Shown here in pieces: positions 23,917-27,542 of a stretch of 27,542 bases of DNA. Under the pieces are notes generated by a model. That model did no database searches. It was given only the letters and a program-made list of their open reading frames with translations, and had not been told where the DNA came from. This DNA comes from Bacilli bacterium. Its GTDB lineage: Bacteria; Bacillota_I; Bacilli_A; RFN20; CAG-826. Within the stretch, counting starts at the first letter, position 1. Each line of letters opens with the position of its first letter. The stretch lies in NCBI GenBank assembly GCA_016296775.1, contig JAEDIE010000015.1:1-27542 (forward strand). Reading direction: 5' to 3'. The position numbers were made by a program, and so were the translations under genes.

Positions 23917-25467
23917 TTATTTATTTACTGAAATTGTTCCATCATCTTGTTTATCAAGTCTAAGTTTAAGCTTTTCATTTCTGATTCTTTCTCTTCTTGC
24001 TTTAATCAACAAGTAGAAGTATCTGATGAAATAGCCAACCAATAATATAGATGCAACTCCAAATAGAATTACCCAAACATCAGAAGGGTTATAAACAGGA
24101 AGGGAATTATTTAAAATTCCAAATCTTACAATACAAAATTCAATAAATGAAATTACTGAACCGATGCAAAGTAAACCAAGGATATTATTTTTAAAGTATT
24201 GTTTTGTATTCATTCTTCTAAATTCATCGTTTTCGTATTTTTTCTTTAAAACAAAGTATGTAACTAATGAAGCTGCAATGTAACAAACAGCAAATACTCC
24301 AACTGATAAACCAACAAATAAATCACAATCAAATGTGTAAAATTTAGATTGTTTTGCAATACTTACACTTCCATCTTTATTGGTCATATCATCAATCTTG
24401 AAGTTCATATAACCAAATCTCATTGAGAAACCGGTTTTTGAAACTTCTTTATATGTTTCGGTGTTATAAATACCAACGTAAATTAATCCGCCTTTGATTC
24501 TTAAATTTTTAACTTCCTTATAATTGACATTTTTAATTAAGAAGTACAATGAAGATTCATTGTTCTTAATTTCAACATTAGTAGCAAGGTCTTTAACTTC
24601 TTGTTTTCTTCCATCTTTAAACTCGATGATATATGAAGTATCGCCTGAATAACTAAAACGAGTTCTAACATACATTTGTCCTTCATCAATATATTCTTCG
24701 TATTTTCTATATTGTTTTCCATAGGTAGGATGATTTTTGTATGATTCAACTGCTTTCTCAGAATTTACTAATACTTTAAATGAACTAAAACCATTAAAGA
24801 TTGAAACGCCTTGATAATCAAAATCACAGTAATCAGCAATATCATTAAATGATTCTCCAACTGTTCCTTGAAGTTTATATCTTTTAGTAAAATCAGGAAC
24901 TTTATCAATAACTTCATATCCAGGATTATCGTATTTAAAAATGTTAATCATGTAAATTGGTTGAGTATAATCAACTTCTTCATCTACTCCGTATTCAAGA
25001 TCGCAAGTAAGTTCGATGTCTTCTTTTGGACCTAAATCATTTCCAACACCAACATATTTAACTAAATTATTTGAAAAGTTAATTGCACTTGTTCCAATTC
25101 TTGAAAAACCACCATTTTTATTTTTTAAAGTGTATTGAACTGAACAAGGATAGTATTGATCGCCAGTTCCAAAATAACCAAGCATATAGTTATTGGTGGA
25201 ACTGCTTTCCTCGTTAATATAAATTTTAAAAGCTGTAGAATTTTCAGTCTTTGTAACGGTTGGAATATGGAATGTTAAATCTGCTTCACTTTCACTTGAA
25301 AAAAGATTTGGATCACTAGTATATTCGCTTTCACTAGTTTCAAATGCTTCTTGCTTAGCTTTTAAACTTGTTGAAGGTACCTCAACTGCTTTTCCGATTC
25401 CAAACATCGAAAAAATAAGGCCTGCTACACCTAGGCCAAATCCAATGTTAATCCATTTTTTTCTCAT
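23917..25467 (-). CDS. Membrane protein of unknown function, first gene of the importer operon
   Basis: A 516-residue protein I do not recognise. One N-terminal membrane helix (about 6-26), a large external part of ~350 residues rich in beta strands, and three C-terminal membrane helices (about 381-407, 427-452 and 463-488), ending in a strongly basic tail. The outside part has a Ser/Glu-rich entry (about 40-60) and two similar-sized halves; no catalytic motif is visible. It is first in the operon that encodes the ABC importer and nucleases, 14 bases upstream of the ATPase gene, so it is probably a surface accessory or receptor of the uptake machine. The start has GGAG 12 bases upstream, at a long spacing. 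Confidence 0.85.
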   Translation of the reverse strand: MRKKWINIGFGLGVAGLIFSMFGIGKAVEVPSTSLKAKQEAFETSESEYTSDPNLFSSESEADLTFHIPTVTKTENSTAFKIYINEESSSTNNYMLGYFGTGDQYYPCSVQYTLKNKNGGFSRIGTSAINFSNNLVKYVGVGNDLGPKEDIELTCDLEYGVDEEVDYTQPIYMINIFKYDNPGYEVIDKVPDFTKRYKLQGTVGESFNDIADYCDFDYQGVSIFNGFSSFKVLVNSEKAVESYKNHPTYGKQYRKYEEYIDEGQMYVRTRFSYSGDTSYIIEFKDGRKQEVKDLATNVEIKNNESSLYFLIKNVNYKEVKNLRIKGGLIYVGIYNTETYKEVSKTGFSMRFGYMNFKIDDMTNKDGSVSIAKQSKFYTFDCDLFVGLSVGVFAVCYIAASLVTYFVLKKKYENDEFRRMNTKQYFKNNILGLLCIGSVISFIEFCIVRFGILNNSLPVYNPSDVWVILFGVASILLVGYFIRYFYLLIKARRERIRNEKLKLRLDKQDDGTISVNK

Positions 25468-25503
25468 AATTGATCAATTCTCCGTTTAAATATACTGATA
25501 ATT

Positions 25504-25550
25504 GCTTAATAAACTACATTAATAATATACATTATTAAGCCAAAAGTCAA
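25504..25550 (-). promoter_or_regulatory. Importer/nuclease operon promoter with overlapping palindromes
   Basis: On the minus strand TTGACT (25550-25545), a 17-base spacer and TATTAT (25527-25522) form the best promoter in the window. Two inverted repeats cover the spacer, the -10 box and the start of transcription: TTAATAAT (25519-25526) with ATTATTAA (25531-25538), and GCTTAATAA (25504-25512) with TTATTAAGC (25532-25540). This looks like an operator with three TTAATAA half-sites, expected to let a repressor shut off the whole operon. The leader is about 48 bases. Confidence 0.65.
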
Positions 25551-25612
25551 AAAATTAAAAAGCGAATAATACCCTTAATTTTGTTAAAAACAAGGTAAAT
25601 AGTCGCTTTTTT
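25549..25612 (-). terminator. Terminator of the RDD gene pair
   Basis: On the minus strand AAAAAGCGA (25611-25603) pairs with TCGCTTTTT (25565-25557), 9 bp, followed by further T residues down to 25549. The 37-base loop itself contains a small hairpin (TTGTT with AACAA, 25581-25593, flanked by CCTT/AAGG). The final T-run merges into the -35 box of the next operon. Confidence 0.6.
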
Positions 25613-25648
25613 CGTAAATATTTAATCTAAAGCAAATAAAAATTAATG

Positions 25649-26626
25649 TTATTTTAATGAGAAATTATGTATATCATCCTTAGATGCAGGTTTAACAACC
25701 TCATCTTTAGAGTAAAAAACTTTATTATCTTGAAGATCAACTTCTTCAATTCCTAGTAAATAATCGTGGAAATATTGCTTCTTTTTAGTCACAAGACTCA
25801 TTGTAAAACTAAAAATTAATGGTATTCCAAAAGTAACAAAAGAAAGGGCAATTTCTAAGAAAAATATGATTAAAAATCTTAATGTAAATTGTTTAAAACT
25901 CACATGTAAAACATCTTTATTAACTAAACCAATTTTATAAGTTAATCTACCTAAAGTTGACCTGTTTCTTCTAAAAATAAGCGGGAAAACATAGTAATTT
26001 ATAATTGCAGCAAACAAAACTCCAACTACAACTTCACCAGCCATTACATAAGAAAAATATTTCTCTAAATCAATAACTCTTTCAATTTTTGAATGGAAAT
26101 AACCTAAAGCATAATTATCGATATAGTTTTTATAAAAACTAATATAAGCTTTACTTGGAATAACTGTTTGATTATTTTTAATTACTTCATCGTTTTCTAA
26201 AATAAATAATTTATATGCATTTCCTTCATAAGAATAAATTAATTCATCATCTAATCTTAATTCGTTAAATTCTAAAATAATTGATTCATATAATTCGTGA
26301 CTAAGCGAATTATCAACGTATGTAAAGAAATTATTGATTGATTTTACTACTTCTTTTTCAACTACTGAGCTATTTGTAGTTGTATCAAGGTTATAAATTG
26401 TAACAACATCTCTAACTAATCCGTCTTGGTCTTTAAAAAATAAACCTGAATCAAGTTTAATTTCATCTAATTCTTTTGAATTACTTTTATAAGTAGGAGT
26501 AACATCTCCTATTGCTTTAGAAACAACAACAAATAATAAGGAAAACATAGCAAAAACGAAAGCATCCATAAATGCTGCAGCAAATTTCCTAGTAAATTTA
26601 GGTCTATAATATTCTATTTCTTTCAT
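25649..26626 (-). CDS. RDD-family membrane protein with a large external loop
   Basis: A 325-residue membrane protein. The N-terminal RKFAAAFMDAFVFAM (R13, D21) and the later STLGRLTYKIGLVNKD block are the conserved parts of the RDD family, whose core is usually ~150 residues. Here about 155 polar residues are inserted between helix 1 (about 16-37) and helix 2 (about 196-218), predicted to be outside. Helices 3 and 4 (about 249-280) are followed by a cytoplasmic tail. RDD proteins are of unresolved function, with transport of ions or small molecules proposed. Its ATG overlaps the TGA of the upstream paralogue (ATGA), so the two are co-translated. Confidence 0.82.
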   Translation of the reverse strand: MKEIEYYRPKFTRKFAAAFMDAFVFAMFSLLFVVVSKAIGDVTPTYKSNSKELDEIKLDSGLFFKDQDGLVRDVVTIYNLDTTTNSSVVEKEVVKSINNFFTYVDNSLSHELYESIILEFNELRLDDELIYSYEGNAYKLFILENDEVIKNNQTVIPSKAYISFYKNYIDNYALGYFHSKIERVIDLEKYFSYVMAGEVVVGVLFAAIINYYVFPLIFRRNRSTLGRLTYKIGLVNKDVLHVSFKQFTLRFLIIFFLEIALSFVTFGIPLIFSFTMSLVTKKKQYFHDYLLGIEEVDLQDNKVFYSKDEVVKPASKDDIHNFSLK

Positions 26627-27542
26627 ATTTTTGAGGTCTCTCTATAATATTCATCCATCGTGGAAGTATCAACACATAAACTATTAGTCGATAATTCTTT
26701 TAATGTTTTAGCATATTTATTAGCTAGTAACAATATAAGTTGAAGAGTTAAGAAGATAATAGATATTAAACTTACAGTATATAAAATTGGGAATGAGAAA
26801 ATACCAGCCAATCCTAACTCAATAAAAGGAATAAACATTAAAACTGACATTGATTCAAAAGTATTAATAAATCCTTCTAAAACTACATATCTTTTCTTTA
26901 AATAAAATAAGTTTTTACAATTAATTCTTTCTACTTTTAATATAATTTCTGATAATGTTCTTCCTTTATGATTAGTTAAAGGAATAACAAAATACATAAT
27001 TATACTTGTCAAAATAAAAGAAATAAATGAACTAACTATATTACAAATCTTGATTTTTTCTTCTTCTTTTTCTATGTTTAACATGTAAAAACTATATGTT
27101 TTCCCGCTTGAATCTAATATTTCATTATTTTTCTTAATATCAGTAATTATCTCTTGATATAAAGATAAAAATCTTGTTTCTTTAAATTCATCAAATAAAG
27201 ATTGTTGAGTTTCACTCATCTCATCTCCTAATGTAAAATAAGGAATAAATGCTTGTTTAACAGTGCTTTTAAAAGCATATGTTCCTAAAATAGTTTTATT
27301 TTCTAGATCAAAAAAGGCAGGACACTTTTCAACTAATAATTCATTAACTACTTCTACATTTTCATGCTTTATATCAACGAAATAATGATATAAAAAGTCA
27401 CTATTTTTATATTTTTCCTCATTAAAAGTATAAAATTCTATATAAGAAATAGCACTCTTTTCTAGATCTTTACTAAAGTTATAATCATCTTCTTCACTTT
27501 TGATTAACAAGTTATTATCTATTAATAAATCTCTAGAACCAA
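26623..27542 (-). CDS. RDD-like membrane protein, partial at right edge
   Basis: The reading frame is open to the window edge: about ten more codons precede the TTG at 27510, so that TTG is not the real start and the N-terminal helix is missing. What is left is an acidic external region of about 150 residues, a helix (VSSFISFILTSIIMYFVIPL), a polar GRTLSEIILKVERINC block matching the LGRLTYKIGLVN block of the neighbour, and two or three more helices. It is a diverged tandem paralogue of the 25649-26626 protein and likely its partner. It ends with TGA inside ATGA, showing that TGA is a stop in this organism. Confidence 0.72.
   Translation of the reverse strand, partial: GSRDLLIDNNLLIKSEEDDYNFSKDLEKSAISYIEFYTFNEEKYKNSDFLYHYFVDIKHENVEVVNELLVEKCPAFFDLENKTILGTYAFKSTVKQAFIPYFTLGDEMSETQQSLFDEFKETRFLSLYQEIITDIKKNNEILDSSGKTYSFYMLNIEKEEEKIKICNIVSSFISFILTSIIMYFVIPLTNHKGRTLSEIILKVERINCKNLFYLKKRYVVLEGFINTFESMSVLMFIPFIELGLAGIFSFPILYTVSLISIIFLTLQLILLLANKYAKTLKELSTNSLCVDTSTMDEYYRETSKI

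Noticed and set aside
26623..26626. Mycoplasma genetic code (TGA = Trp)
   Set aside because: TGA is the stop in the ATGA overlap here, tryptophans are TGG throughout, and every gene is full length under the standard code.
27508..27510. TTG as the start of the right-edge RDD-like gene
   Set aside because: The frame stays open to the window edge and the protein would lack the N-terminal RDD helix, so the gene simply continues outside.

Overview
The window is strongly AT-rich and densely coded, with no gene-free stretch longer than about 180 bases. Many secreted proteins carry a lipobox (short signal peptide ending in a Cys), and nothing suggests an outer membrane. TGA is used as a stop (an ATGA overlap near 26623) and Trp is TGG, so this is the standard code and not the Mycoplasma code. 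With oxygen-defence genes typical of strict anaerobes, this fits a gut-type anaerobic Firmicute/Bacilli lineage close to the Mollicutes. No rRNA, tRNA, CRISPR array, prophage or insertion sequence was seen.

Layout. (1) 1-1388: a divergent pair, a flavodiiron protein (cut by the left edge) and desulfoferrodoxin, which remove O2 and superoxide. (2) 1459-6526, plus strand: a small PII-like protein translationally close to a CPA2-type cation/proton antiporter, an MFS transporter, then a lipoprotein overlapping a MATE exporter. (3) 10227-6527, minus strand: two half-transporters of a heterodimeric ABC exporter with one degenerate ATP site. (4) 11712-10306: a 5'-nucleotidase-type lipoprotein. (5) 13706-11790: a lipoprotein with Big2-like and repeated OB-like domains, followed by a clear terminator. 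(6) 14243-13773: a zinc-ribbon membrane protein. (7) 25467-14300: a tightly packed operon with a good promoter. It runs: membrane protein of unknown function, ABC ATPase with a ~275-residue insertion, two CUT1-like permeases, two paralogous solute-binding lipoproteins, and two staphylococcal-nuclease-type lipoproteins. (8) 27542-25649: two tandem RDD-family membrane proteins, the first cut by the right edge.

The most interesting part is 10306-25467. Its modules are a surface nuclease pair, OB/LTD/Big2 binding domains, a surface 5'-nucleotidase and a dedicated ABC importer. They read as one pathway that cuts extracellular nucleic acid on the cell surface and imports the products. The operon resembles, from memory, the MG186-MG189 nuclease/ABC cluster of Mycoplasma, but here it is in a standard-code organism, with two nucleases and two binding proteins. 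The substrate is inferred and not shown by sequence; a carbohydrate importer remains the main alternative.

Transcription signals are compact. Several genes have a -10 box only a few bases before the Shine-Dalgarno, and two (the 5'-nucleotidase and the first exporter half) have a -10 box so close to the ATG that leaderless mRNA is likely.
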